64,000 nucleotides of DNA from Hyphomicrobium sp. 99 (GTDB lineage: Bacteria; Pseudomonadota; Alphaproteobacteria; Rhizobiales; Hyphomicrobiaceae): assembly GCF_000384335.2 (NCBI RefSeq), contig NZ_KQ031382.1, forward strand, positions 2,677,545 through 2,741,544, in the 5' to 3' direction. Numbering within the stretch: position 1 is the stretch's first letter; each line of letters starts with the position of its first letter. Positions 46,780 through 55,759 of the stretch are shown here, in pieces. Both the position numbers and the translations under genes were made by a program. Below the pieces are notes generated by a model, which saw nothing but the letters and a program-made list of their open reading frames with translations, was not told the DNA's origin and ran no database searches.

Positions 46780-48180
46780 ATGACCGCCCCACCCGCACGG
46801 ATCCTCAACGAAGACGGTGACTTCGGCGCCGGCTCGACGCCCGAAGCGCTTCGCGATTGGCTTCGTCAGCACCGCATCGAGGAAATTGATTGTGCTGTAC
46901 CTGACATCGCAGGCGTTGCCCGCGGCAAGACGATGCCAGCCGAGAAGTTCGTAAAGCTCGATGCGGTACACCTTCCGATCTCGATCTTCCATCAGACGAT
47001 TACAGGCGATTACGTCGGCTTCGAAGAGGACGGCCAGCAACTCTACGCCGAAAGCGACCTGATGATGGTGCCGGATCTTTCGACCATCCGGCCCGCTCCA
47101 TGGGCATCGAGCCCGACTGCCCAGGTTATTCACGACGCACAATGGCAGAGCGGAGATCCCGTTGAGATCGCACCGCGCAACGTGCTGAAGCGTGTCGTCG
47201 ATCTTTACGCGAAAGAAGGCTGGGTGCCGGTCGTCGCGCCCGAACTCGAATTCTATCTGACGAAGACCAATCCCGATCCCGACTATCCGCTCGAACCGCC
47301 GATGGGGCGTTCGGGTCGCCCGGGCGCTGGTCGCCAAGCCTACAGCCTCGGCGCTGTCGACGAATATGACAAGATCGTCGACGACATCTACGAGTTTGCC
47401 GAGCGCCAGTATCTGAAGATCGATACGATCATTCAGGAAGGCGGCGCGGCTCAGCTCGAGATCAACTTGCTGCACGGCGATCCCGTCGATCTCGCCGATC
47501 AGGTTTTCCTCTTCAAGCGGACAATTCGGGAAGCTGCATTCGCCCAAAATTGCTACGCGACGTTCATGGCCAAGCCCCTTGCCAACGAGCCCGGCAGCGC
47601 CATGCACGTGCATCAAAGCGTCGTCGATGCGAAGACGGGGAAGAACATCTTCACGCAGGGGAACGGCGAACCGAGCAAGCTGTTCTTCAACTTCCTCGCG
47701 GGTCAGCAGGCCTACCTGCCCGCCGCGATGTGCTTGATCGCACCCTACGTCAATTCCTATCGCCGCCTCGTGCCGAATGGCGCCGCGCCGATCAACGTCG
47801 AATGGGGCTACGACAATCGTTCGGCTGGATTGCGAGTGCCCATCTCGCCGGCATCGGCGCGACGTGTTGAAAATCGCCTCGCCGGCGCCGATTCAAATCC
47901 CTATGTGGCGCTCGCAGCTAGCCTCGCCTGCGGCTATCTCGGAATGAAAAACGAGCTAGAACCGCGGCAGGCGGTCGTCGGCAATGCCTACCGAAACGAC
48001 CATCAGCTGCCGCGTGGCCTGCTTGAAGCCCTGACGGATTTCGAGGAGAACACAGCGCTTCATGACATTCTCGGCAAACGCTTCTGCCACGTCTACCTCG
48101 CCTTGAAGCGCAGCGAATTCGAAGAATTCATGCGCGTCATCAGCCCGTGGGAGCGCGAGCATCTTCTGCTGAGCGTCTAA
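46780..48180 (+). CDS. Glutamine synthetase family protein, PuuA-like (gamma-glutamylputrescine synthetase)
   Basis: 466 residues from the ATG at 46780 (AGGTG 7 bases upstream); an ATG at 46651 would add 43 residues. The glutamine synthetase fold is complete, with DIAGVARGKT, VAPELEFYL, GGAAQLEINLLHGDP and AMHVHQSV. PuuA attaches glutamate to putrescine; the opposite divergent block encodes polyamine transport and a PuuB-like oxidase. PuuC, PuuD and a PuuR-like regulator are absent from the window. A hairpin terminator follows. Confidence 0.85.
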   Translation: MTAPPARILNEDGDFGAGSTPEALRDWLRQHRIEEIDCAVPDIAGVARGKTMPAEKFVKLDAVHLPISIFHQTITGDYVGFEEDGQQLYAESDLMMVPDLSTIRPAPWASSPTAQVIHDAQWQSGDPVEIAPRNVLKRVVDLYAKEGWVPVVAPELEFYLTKTNPDPDYPLEPPMGRSGRPGAGRQAYSLGAVDEYDKIVDDIYEFAERQYLKIDTIIQEGGAAQLEINLLHGDPVDLADQVFLFKRTIREAAFAQNCYATFMAKPLANEPGSAMHVHQSVVDAKTGKNIFTQGNGEPSKLFFNFLAGQQAYLPAAMCLIAPYVNSYRRLVPNGAAPINVEWGYDNRSAGLRVPISPASARRVENRLAGADSNPYVALAASLACGYLGMKNELEPRQAVVGNAYRNDHQLPRGLLEALTDFEENTALHDILGKRFCHVYLALKRSEFEEFMRVISPWEREHLLLSV

Positions 48181-48502
48181 TAAACGAGACCGGCCTTCCT
48201 GCTCTTGCCTGCCGGAAGGCCCCGTCTCGCCGCTCTGACGGCACCCCCCTCTCAGGGGCACCACTCGAATTCCATTCAAAAAGCAAATTTGAACGCGGTC
48301 CCATGAAGACGGCCGCGGTTATGTCGCTTTCTATCGATGCCGGTGAGGAATTGTTAATGCTGCGCGCAAACAAGTTCCAATTTTCCACCAATCTTGGATT
48401 GATTTCAAATACTGCAGAGCAAAATGACTGAAGCGGACGGGCAATCTTGCGAGCCTTGAACACATCCGTGCATGCGTTCGAGCCGGGGGTGGATTCAAAT
48501 CG
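48181..48502. other. Gap between puuA and the response regulator gene
   Basis: 322 bases without a gene. A hairpin (GGCCTTCC at 48192-48199 with GGAAGGCC at 48214-48221, flanked by GAGAC and GTCTC) follows puuA. Beyond it I see no clear promoter; short ORFs have no ribosome-binding site. Confidence 0.5.
48186..48228 (+). terminator. Terminator-like hairpin after puuA
   Basis: GAGAC-x-GGCCTTCC pairs with GGAAGGCC-xx-GTCTC around a 14-base loop, directly after the stop. Confidence 0.5.
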
Positions 48503-49648
48503 ATGACGTTAAAGGCAGAGACCTTGGCTGATAGAAAAAGCGAAACCATTCTCTTCGTCGATGACGAACCGCTTTCGCTGAAATACTTCAAAAGCTCGAT
48601 CGGCAAATACGCCAACGTTGTCACGGCGAGTAGCCCAGAAGCAGGCTTGCAGATCCTGGCGACGGCCGGCAACGACATTTCAGTTGTCGTCAGCGACGAG
48701 CGCATGCCGCGTGACAGCGGCGTGTCCTTTCTGAGCGAAGTCCGAAAATCATGGCCCTCAACAGTCCGTGTACTGACGAGCGCCTACGCCAATATCGATA
48801 ATCTCCAGCAGGCAATCAATGCGGCGGCGATCTATCGCTTCGTGCCGAAACCCTGGAATCTCGACGAATTATGCGAGGCGATGGAAGACGCCCTCCACGT
48901 CGAGCGGTCCGCTGCAGCCCTAGCCGAACCAGTGCTCGGTCCGAGCACTCGCGGAGACGCGGAAAGTGCAAATCTCGCCCTCCTCGGCATTCTCGCCAGC
49001 GGCCTCGAAGCCCCGTTGAAATCGCTGGATACCGAAGCGGAGCTACTCGCCGAGTTGAGCCTTCCCGGTTCGTTGGATTCTTCCAACCCCGTCGGGACGT
49101 CATATCTGGGATCGTGGGCATCCCGGCTGCGGCTTGGAAAGATGGCCACATCTGCTGCGCAAATCCGCCGTGACGTTGAACACTGCCGGTCGCTCGCAAG
49201 CTCCATTGGCAATCTCGTCCGCAGCCTCGCTGAGCCCGCCGTCACTCAAACGTCATCAATGGCCGACACCATTTCCGAAGTTGCCGAACAAGCTGTGATC
49301 TCTCACTCCGGTAGAGCCTTCGGCGGACCCGGCATCGGCCAGGACTTCGCCTACCGCATGCCCCGCGAGATTATGAAGTTCGTACTGACGAATTTGCTCC
49401 GCAGTGCGACAAAATCATCTTTTTCAAGCCTCGACACGTTCCCGAGAGTGGAATTGATTTCCGGTGCCGAACATAACGAGGTTCGAATCACTTCGGTGTT
49501 GGAACGTGAACAGCCTTTAGCGCTGGAAAATAATCAGTCGTGGAGGACGGTCCGCTGTGCCCTTTGGGCGTTCGGAGGCGAACTCCTCTCCTCCATTGAT
49601 AAAACTTTGAGCACATCTACACTGACCATGTGCCTCCCGAAGGCATAA
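48503..49648 (+). CDS. Response regulator with degenerate kinase-like C-terminus (PhcQ-like)
   Basis: 381 residues. The receiver has ILFVDDEPLSLKYF, phospho-acceptor Asp65 in VVVSDERMP and Lys in RFVPKPWN. The C-terminal 220 residues resemble a histidine kinase core, but the H-box region reads LASGLEAPLKSL with no histidine, so it is probably inactive as a kinase. Proteins of this shape act in PhcQ/PhcR-type quorum-sensing circuits. It is 107 bases upstream of the methyltransferase gene and resembles the regulator at 53805. Confidence 0.7.
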   Translation: MTLKAETLADRKSETILFVDDEPLSLKYFKSSIGKYANVVTASSPEAGLQILATAGNDISVVVSDERMPRDSGVSFLSEVRKSWPSTVRVLTSAYANIDNLQQAINAAAIYRFVPKPWNLDELCEAMEDALHVERSAAALAEPVLGPSTRGDAESANLALLGILASGLEAPLKSLDTEAELLAELSLPGSLDSSNPVGTSYLGSWASRLRLGKMATSAAQIRRDVEHCRSLASSIGNLVRSLAEPAVTQTSSMADTISEVAEQAVISHSGRAFGGPGIGQDFAYRMPREIMKFVLTNLLRSATKSSFSSLDTFPRVELISGAEHNEVRITSVLEREQPLALENNQSWRTVRCALWAFGGELLSSIDKTLSTSTLTMCLPKA

Positions 49649-49728
49649 TTCCTCGGGGTGTATCTCCAAGGCATTGATATTCCGAATTCATCTAAACGGT
49701 TTCTAAATTACGCAGGGCCAAACTGAAC

Positions 49729-49758
49729 CAATGTGATAATCTTTGTTTACCCACATTG
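49729..49758. promoter_or_regulatory. Inverted repeat upstream of the PhcB-like gene
   Basis: CAATGTG at 49729-49735 and CACATTG at 49752-49758, a 7-bp-arm inverted repeat with a 16-base spacer, ending 24 bases before the start codon and 12 before the ribosome-binding site. It is a candidate operator. Confidence 0.35.
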
Positions 49759-49782
49759 TCGTTCAGTTATGGAGCAGTCCCC

Positions 49783-51180
49783 TTGCGCATCGAACGAGAT
49801 ATTGATCGCACGGTCTCTTTTAGAAGCAGCCAGGGCACGGTCTTTCGCGGAACCCTGAGCAAGCTCTCAAGACGCAATATTGTCTTCGAGATCTACAATC
49901 CATTTTCACCCGTCCAGACCAGCGAGGTCCTCAGCGATCTCAAGGTGCGACGCGGCAAGAACCTCGTCTATCAGGGTGATGCGGTCGTAACCGGCATCGT
50001 CACCACGAGCATTCTCGTGGTCGTGTCCGCGACGCTGGTCAATCAGTGGTCCGCAGTCGACGCAATCATCTCGGACCCCGCCGGACTCGGATCCGAGGTC
50101 GGCCGTTTCGTCGATGAGTGGGATCGGGCTAACAAGCTCCAGCCGAACTATCAGCTCAAAGTCGCTGATCTCCGGTCATTTCTGAGCGACTTGAGCTTCT
50201 GGTTGGATCAGGTCGACCTGGCGATCGAAGGCGAACCCGGCGCGAGCCATGCCGTTCTCGACCCTGAAAGATATGAAGAGATCAAAGCGCCTGTGATGCC
50301 GCGCCTGACACAGCTCTTTCTCGAACTCGAGGAAGCGTGCCGCCAGCTCGAAGTCGACGAGGTCGAAAATCATAAGCAGCTGGCCCAGCGCGATCTGCTG
50401 CCGCTAATGATGGCTTCGCCCTTCTTCAACCGTGTCTATTCCAAGCCCCTCGGCTACGCGGGCGACTATGAGATGGTCAACATGATGTTCCGCAAGGAGC
50501 GTCGTGGAAAAACGACCTATGGCCAGATTATTAATGATTGGTTGCTGAACGGCGGACCACCCGAAGCACACCGCAACCGCATCTACATGCTCGGAAAGAT
50601 GCTCGACAAGGCAGCTGAAGAAGCAGCGGCGGCGAACAAGCAACTCCGTATTTTGAACGTCGGCTGCGGGCCGGTGCAGGAACTCCAGCTCTTCCTTTCG
50701 AAGAACAAGGAAGCCCACCGCTTCTCCTTTGATCTGCTTGACTTTAACGCCGAAACGCTCGCCTACGCCAAACGCCAGATCGAGGCGGCGACAGCCGGCA
50801 GCGAAGAAGCGCCGAAGGTGACATATATCCTGAAGACCGTGCAGGATCTTTTGCGCCAAGCCATTGAGCTTCCGGAGAATTCCAAGACCTACGACATCAT
50901 CTATTGTGCCGGCCTGTTCGATTACCTCTCCGACCGCGTCTGCACCAAACTGGTACGCCTGTTTTATCAGTGGTGTGAACCTGGCGGACGCGTGATCGTG
51001 ACAAATGTGCATTCGTCAAACCCTGTGAAAGGTTTGATGGAGCATATTATGGAGTGGCACCTCGTGATGCGTGACGAGTCGGATATGGTCCGGCTTGCCC
51101 CTGATCTTGGGCCGCTAAAGATTTATACAGATGAGACGGGTATCAACGTCTTTCTGGAGATAGATAAACCGACCGTTTGA
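49783..51180 (+). CDS. PhcB-like SAM-dependent methyltransferase (fatty-acid methyl ester signal synthase candidate)
   Basis: 465 residues from a TTG at 49783, with GGAG 8 bases upstream; another TTG at 49756 is 27 bases earlier. The N-terminal 90 residues are beta-rich, as in the PilZ-like N-terminus of this family. The middle has KPLGYAGDYEMVNMMF, a family hallmark, and the SAM site is ILNVGCGPVQELQLFL. Members are annotated as extracellular factor (3-hydroxypalmitate methyl ester) synthases; in Ralstonia, PhcB methylates a 3-hydroxy fatty acid to make the quorum signal. Its stop is 4 bases before the sensor kinase gene. Confidence 0.8.
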   Translation: MRIERDIDRTVSFRSSQGTVFRGTLSKLSRRNIVFEIYNPFSPVQTSEVLSDLKVRRGKNLVYQGDAVVTGIVTTSILVVVSATLVNQWSAVDAIISDPAGLGSEVGRFVDEWDRANKLQPNYQLKVADLRSFLSDLSFWLDQVDLAIEGEPGASHAVLDPERYEEIKAPVMPRLTQLFLELEEACRQLEVDEVENHKQLAQRDLLPLMMASPFFNRVYSKPLGYAGDYEMVNMMFRKERRGKTTYGQIINDWLLNGGPPEAHRNRIYMLGKMLDKAAEEAAAANKQLRILNVGCGPVQELQLFLSKNKEAHRFSFDLLDFNAETLAYAKRQIEAATAGSEEAPKVTYILKTVQDLLRQAIELPENSKTYDIIYCAGLFDYLSDRVCTKLVRLFYQWCEPGGRVIVTNVHSSNPVKGLMEHIMEWHLVMRDESDMVRLAPDLGPLKIYTDETGINVFLEIDKPTV

Positions 51181-51184
51181 CGGC

Positions 51185-53824
51185 ATGGATGACAAGAACG
51201 ACTTACGACGCGCCTTCGAGGCTGAGGAGCAAGAGCTTCGGCTAAGGCAGTCGAAGGTCGCTTGCATCCTTGGCATTGTTCTGATCCCCGCCGGGATCGT
51301 CCTCGATCGCATCACCTATTACAACCAGGTCAACACGTTGACCGGGATCCGGCTCGTTGCTGCGGGCCTGATTGCGATCATTTATGCTTTGCACTTCTGG
51401 GACAAGACAGCAGCCCATGTCCGCTATCTGACGATGGCGGGCCTGCTGATCGCCGTCGCGTCCATCGCGGTCATGATCGGCATCACGGACGGCGCGAACT
51501 CCACCTACTACAATGGCCTCTTCCTGATCCTGTTCGCAGTCGGCGTATTGGCGCCTATGCAGCCATTCGAGGCAGCGCTTCTCTGTATCTCGACCCTCGG
51601 GATTTACATCATCGCGTGTTTGCAGGTGCCCACCGCCGCCGACACGACGAAAACGTTGATGAACAACCTCTACTTTCTCGTCCTCACCTGCATCATTTCG
51701 GTCACCGCTGTTCATTTCAACTATCGGCGCCGCTTCAACGAATTCCGGCTGAAGTTCAAGCTCGCCTCACAGCATCAGGAACTGTCGGCGCTCGATCGGT
51801 TGAAATCTCAGTTCTTTGCAAACGTTAGCCACGAGCTGAGAACCCCGCTGACGCTTATTTTGGCGCCCGTTGAGCGGCTAAAAACCGACGTCGCGGCCCT
51901 AAGCCCGTCCGCCGAGCAGCTGCTGGACGTCATCGAGAACAATGCGCTTCGGCTGCTTCGGCTTGTGAACGATATTCTGAGCCTGATCCGCCTCGAGGAA
52001 GGCCGCGCTACGCTTTCCAAGAAGCCGGTCGATATGGCGCACTTCATGAAACACACGGCCGCCTCGATGAAGCATCTCGCTTCGCTGAAGGAGGTCAATC
52101 TCGAGCTGGCGGAGCCGACCGGCGATCTTCTGATCGATGCCGATCCGGACGCACTCGAGAAGATCGTAAGCAACGTCATCGCCAACGCGATCAAGTTCAC
52201 GCCGCCCGGAGGCCGGATCGACATTTCGGCCCGGCGCGAAGACGATATGGTGACCATCAAGATTTCCGATACCGGCATCGGTATTCCGGCCGAGCAGCTA
52301 CCGCACATCTTTGATCGCTTCTATCAGGTCGATGGATCCGCCACGCGCCGTCACCAGGGCCTGGGTCTCGGCCTCGCCCTCGTCCGGGAGCTGATTACGC
52401 GGCATGGCGGCGACGTCACAGCCACAAGCGACTCAGGGCACGGCACGACTTTCATTTTACGTTTTCCTCATGCACTCCAGATTACGCAATTCGACATGAG
52501 CAATTCCGAAGAGAAGCCGGATGGACTTGCCGACGATCCGCTGCGCACCTTCGATCGTAAAGCATCGGCGCGCGCCATTATGGTGAGTGACAACGCAACG
52601 TCAGGGATCGGCAATCTGAGCGATCCCAACGAGCAGGATGGTCGCATAGAGCTGCCGCTTCTGCTCGTCGTCGACGATGAACCGGATATGCGCCGCTATC
52701 TGGTTTCCATGCTTCGCGAAAACTATCGCATCATCGAGGCGCCCGATGGCATCACCGCCCTCGAAAAGGCGAAGGAACAAAAGCCTGATCTGATTTTGCT
52801 CGACGTCATGTTGCCAGGCGTGACGGGGCTAGAGGTCTGCCGCTCGCTCAAGGAAAGAGCCGAGACGCGAGCCATCAAGATCATCATCTTGACCGCGAGA
52901 GCCGACGAAGAAGCAAAGATCACCGCTCTGAAACATGGCGCCGACGACTTTGTCATAAAGCCATTCAGCGGCGTGGAAGTACGCTCGCGTATCGCCAACC
53001 TCATCAGAGCCTCGCAACTCGAAACCAACCTTCACCGGACGAACGCCGAACTCAAGCAAAGCCTGCAGCAGTTGCGTGAGACCGAGGCCGCCCTCGTTCA
53101 AAACGCGCGCCTCAGCGCACTTGGTACGATGGCAGCCGGCCTACTGCACGAAATCGGCAATCCGCTGAACTTCATGGGCACGGCGCTGCAATTGGCCGCG
53201 CGTGACCCAACGATTCAAGCTGATCCCGACACCGCGGATACGCTGAAGGACATCCACGCCGGCTATGAACGCATTCACCGCGTCGTCACCGACCTCCGAG
53301 GCTTCACCGCGCCGCATCGCCCCGAGCACCCACGGCCGTTCCATATGGAATCCGCCATCGACCATGCGCTTCGTTTTACGGCGCATATTCAGAAGGGCAT
53401 TACGATAACAAGGAACGACGCACCGGATGATTTGGTCGTCGGCTCGCAGTCGACGATCGCCCAGGTTCTCGTCAACCTCATCGTCAATGCCGTCGCCGCA
53501 GTCCGCTCGATCGAAGAAGAACGTAAGCCTGAGATAACCATTGCGTCGGTTGTTGAGGGAGATGAACTGATTGTCTCTGTACGGGACAACGGGACCGGCA
53601 TCGATCCCAAGATCCAAACTCAGATCTTCGACCCATTTTTCTCGACAAAAGAAGTCGGTGAAGGAATGGGCCTGGGCTTGGCAGTCAGTCACCGCATCAT
53701 CGCGAACCATGGGGGTTCATTGACTGTTAAGAGTAGTCTTGGAGAGTGGACCGAGTTCCGTTTCAACCTCCCGATCTCGTCGGACAAAGAGAACCAGGTC
53801 TTCCATGGAGTCGTTTCGTACTGA
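51185..53824 (+). CDS. Hybrid sensor kinase: six-TM sensor, kinase, receiver, second kinase (PhcS-PhcR fusion-like)
   Basis: 879 residues. Six hydrophobic segments lie between residues 23 and 180, with no large periplasmic domain. Then comes a HisKA domain with His216 in NVSHELRTP, an ATPase domain ending near 435, a receiver around 490-610 with Asp540 in LLDVMLPG, and a second kinase with His655 in LLHEIGNPLNF and its own GMGLGLAVSHRI ATPase motif. In Ralstonia, PhcS (membrane kinase) and PhcR (receiver plus kinase) are separate; this protein has both in that order. It would sense the product of the upstream methyltransferase. Confidence 0.8.
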   Translation: MDDKNDLRRAFEAEEQELRLRQSKVACILGIVLIPAGIVLDRITYYNQVNTLTGIRLVAAGLIAIIYALHFWDKTAAHVRYLTMAGLLIAVASIAVMIGITDGANSTYYNGLFLILFAVGVLAPMQPFEAALLCISTLGIYIIACLQVPTAADTTKTLMNNLYFLVLTCIISVTAVHFNYRRRFNEFRLKFKLASQHQELSALDRLKSQFFANVSHELRTPLTLILAPVERLKTDVAALSPSAEQLLDVIENNALRLLRLVNDILSLIRLEEGRATLSKKPVDMAHFMKHTAASMKHLASLKEVNLELAEPTGDLLIDADPDALEKIVSNVIANAIKFTPPGGRIDISARREDDMVTIKISDTGIGIPAEQLPHIFDRFYQVDGSATRRHQGLGLGLALVRELITRHGGDVTATSDSGHGTTFILRFPHALQITQFDMSNSEEKPDGLADDPLRTFDRKASARAIMVSDNATSGIGNLSDPNEQDGRIELPLLLVVDDEPDMRRYLVSMLRENYRIIEAPDGITALEKAKEQKPDLILLDVMLPGVTGLEVCRSLKERAETRAIKIIILTARADEEAKITALKHGADDFVIKPFSGVEVRSRIANLIRASQLETNLHRTNAELKQSLQQLRETEAALVQNARLSALGTMAAGLLHEIGNPLNFMGTALQLAARDPTIQADPDTADTLKDIHAGYERIHRVVTDLRGFTAPHRPEHPRPFHMESAIDHALRFTAHIQKGITITRNDAPDDLVVGSQSTIAQVLVNLIVNAVAAVRSIEEERKPEITIASVVEGDELIVSVRDNGTGIDPKIQTQIFDPFFSTKEVGEGMGLGLAVSHRIIANHGGSLTVKSSLGEWTEFRFNLPISSDKENQVFHGVVSY

Positions 53825-55046
53825 TCAGCCGGTTGAGATCCTGATCGTCGACGACGAGCCGCAGGCCGTCAAATATTTCAAGAAGGCGTTCGGCACGCGC
53901 TACGATGTGCTGACCGCGACGAGCGCCGACGAAGCCGAATCCCTCATTCTCTCCGGCAACCACAACATCGCGCTCGTCATTTCCGACCAGCGCATGCCGG
54001 GACGAAGCGGCGTCAGCCTTCTGAACCGTATTCGTAATGAGCGGCCCGACATCATCCGGATGTTGACGACGGCCTATGCCGATCTCGATAGCGCCATCGA
54101 TGCAGTCAACAAAGGCGAGATCCTTCGCTACATTTCGAAGCCGTGGGATCTCCGCGTGCTCGAAGCCGAAATCGAGCAGGCGATCACCTTTTATCTCCTG
54201 AAGAACGAATACGACATGCTCCTGCGCGACAAGCTCAGCGCGTTGCATCGTACTCTTTTGCGCGATCGGATGAACGACCTCGCGATGCTGTCGGGGTTGC
54301 TGCCTTACAATAACGCGCCGCTGACGATGTATCAGTACTTGAAGGATTCGCTCGCCGAAACATCCTGGCGGCCGTCCGCACAAAAGGCTTGGTTGCAGCT
54401 CCGTATCCGCGATCACTGGCGTATTCCGGTCGAAGAGACCCAGCGCGCCGTCGATCTTTCAGGATCGTTGACGACGCCGCCGCTTTTGGCGGACGCTCAA
54501 GTAGCTGAAGTCGACTTGATCGCCACCCTGTCGGCATGCGCCGAAGCAATCAATAAGGACCTTGGCGCAAAGCAGGTCGTCATCCACGCCAACCGCAAGC
54601 AAATCTTCGTCTCCGCTGACCCGGCAGCGCTCAGTGAGATCATGATGCGCCTGCTGGATCCGATGAGCCAGTGGGCTGCCACCGGCAGCACACTGATCGT
54701 CAATCTCTCGCAGGAGATCGATAATGGTGACGTCGACATCCATTTCGAGCTCCGCAATTGCGAGCCCCACAGGTCAATGCAGGATTGCGTGCTTTTCACG
54801 CCGCCGCTGCACACGGCGCCGAAGCGCGCCAGCGACTATCTGAAGGCAACGCTTGCCATCGGCCACATCGGAGGCACGATAAGCTCGCCGCCCATGGAAA
54901 ACGGCTACAAGCAAATCCACATTACACTACCCGCGCGCGCAAAGACCGGCGCCCATAAGATCAACGCGCTCCCGAAGCAGTGGCTGCAGGACCTGAGCGA
55001 CGAGTACGAAAAGTGGGTACTGGGCACGCTCGAAATCGCAGCGTGA
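53805..55046 (+). CDS. Response regulator with kinase-like C-terminus (PhcQ-like)
   Basis: 413 residues from the ATG at 53805, overlapping the kinase stop by 20 bases. The receiver carries ILIVDDEPQAVKYFKKAF, Asp61 in VISDQRMPG, and RYISKPWDLR. A helix links it to a C-terminal region that is kinase-like in outline but lacks a clear H-box. Its tight overlap with the hybrid kinase suggests it is the kinase partner. A PhcQ-type protein closes the Phc operon in Ralstonia too. Confidence 0.75.
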   Translation: MESFRTDQPVEILIVDDEPQAVKYFKKAFGTRYDVLTATSADEAESLILSGNHNIALVISDQRMPGRSGVSLLNRIRNERPDIIRMLTTAYADLDSAIDAVNKGEILRYISKPWDLRVLEAEIEQAITFYLLKNEYDMLLRDKLSALHRTLLRDRMNDLAMLSGLLPYNNAPLTMYQYLKDSLAETSWRPSAQKAWLQLRIRDHWRIPVEETQRAVDLSGSLTTPPLLADAQVAEVDLIATLSACAEAINKDLGAKQVVIHANRKQIFVSADPAALSEIMMRLLDPMSQWAATGSTLIVNLSQEIDNGDVDIHFELRNCEPHRSMQDCVLFTPPLHTAPKRASDYLKATLAIGHIGGTISSPPMENGYKQIHITLPARAKTGAHKINALPKQWLQDLSDEYEKWVLGTLEIAA

Positions 55047-55066
55047 GCAACGCCAGCCAGACAGAA

Positions 55067-55611
55067 CTAAGCGTTTAGTCCCTCGAGTAACTTTGTGATC
55101 GCCGCGTCCGATTCATTTAACAGCGGCGGCAGCTGGCGGCCGAGTTCCAGAACGGTCAATCCGTGAACAAGCGCCCATAGCGCGGCAGCCTGACTTCGAC
55201 CGGCGCCCGCTTAAAAAGGCGCGCCCGCTGACCGCGCGTCAAAATGTCGGCAATAATCAAAACCGGAGCGCATGAAGCCTCCTTCAGCGAGGCATCACCG
55301 CTCTTGTCGATTTCCGAACTGAACATAAGTTCGAAGAGAGACGGGTTCGCGCGACCAAAATCCAGATATGCTTTTGCAAGCGCAATCAATTCGCTATGCG
55401 GAGAACCGCCGACCGGCAAAATCGCCGTGATCAGGTCCTCCTGCAGTTGACGATAACCCTGCAGTGCGAGTTCGGCCAGTAGCGCGGCTTTGTCGGAAAA
55501 GTGCTTGTAGGGCGCAGCATGGCTTACCCCCGCCCGCCGCGCCACTTCGCGCAGGGTGAAATGCCACGCTTTTCCCTCACGAAGCATCTCTCGTGCGTTT
55601 TCTATCAGCAC
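55067..55611 (-). pseudogene. TetR-family regulator, frameshifted
   Basis: The N-terminal HTH is intact (LREVARRAGVSHAAPYKHFSDKAALL), and the frame ends at 55156 in an out-of-family tail after VEV. In the next frame, from about 55191, the expected C-terminus continues as QAAALWALVHGLTVLELG and reaches a stop at 55067. One missing base near 55191-55200 explains it. Either the gene is a pseudogene or there is a sequencing error. The start (GTG at 55611) is uncertain. It is convergent with the regulator gene before it. Confidence 0.75.
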
Positions 55612-55759
55612 GCGCTTGAGATCGCCGTGATGGTATGGTCATTCGAGCGGTTGGTGCACGAAAAGGAACCAATGTGTCAGCGATGACATGTGTTGACAGG
55701 GAGAACATCTCGCTCGCTAGCGGGCTATGTTTTCAGTGTCTACATCAGGAGATTTTTTA

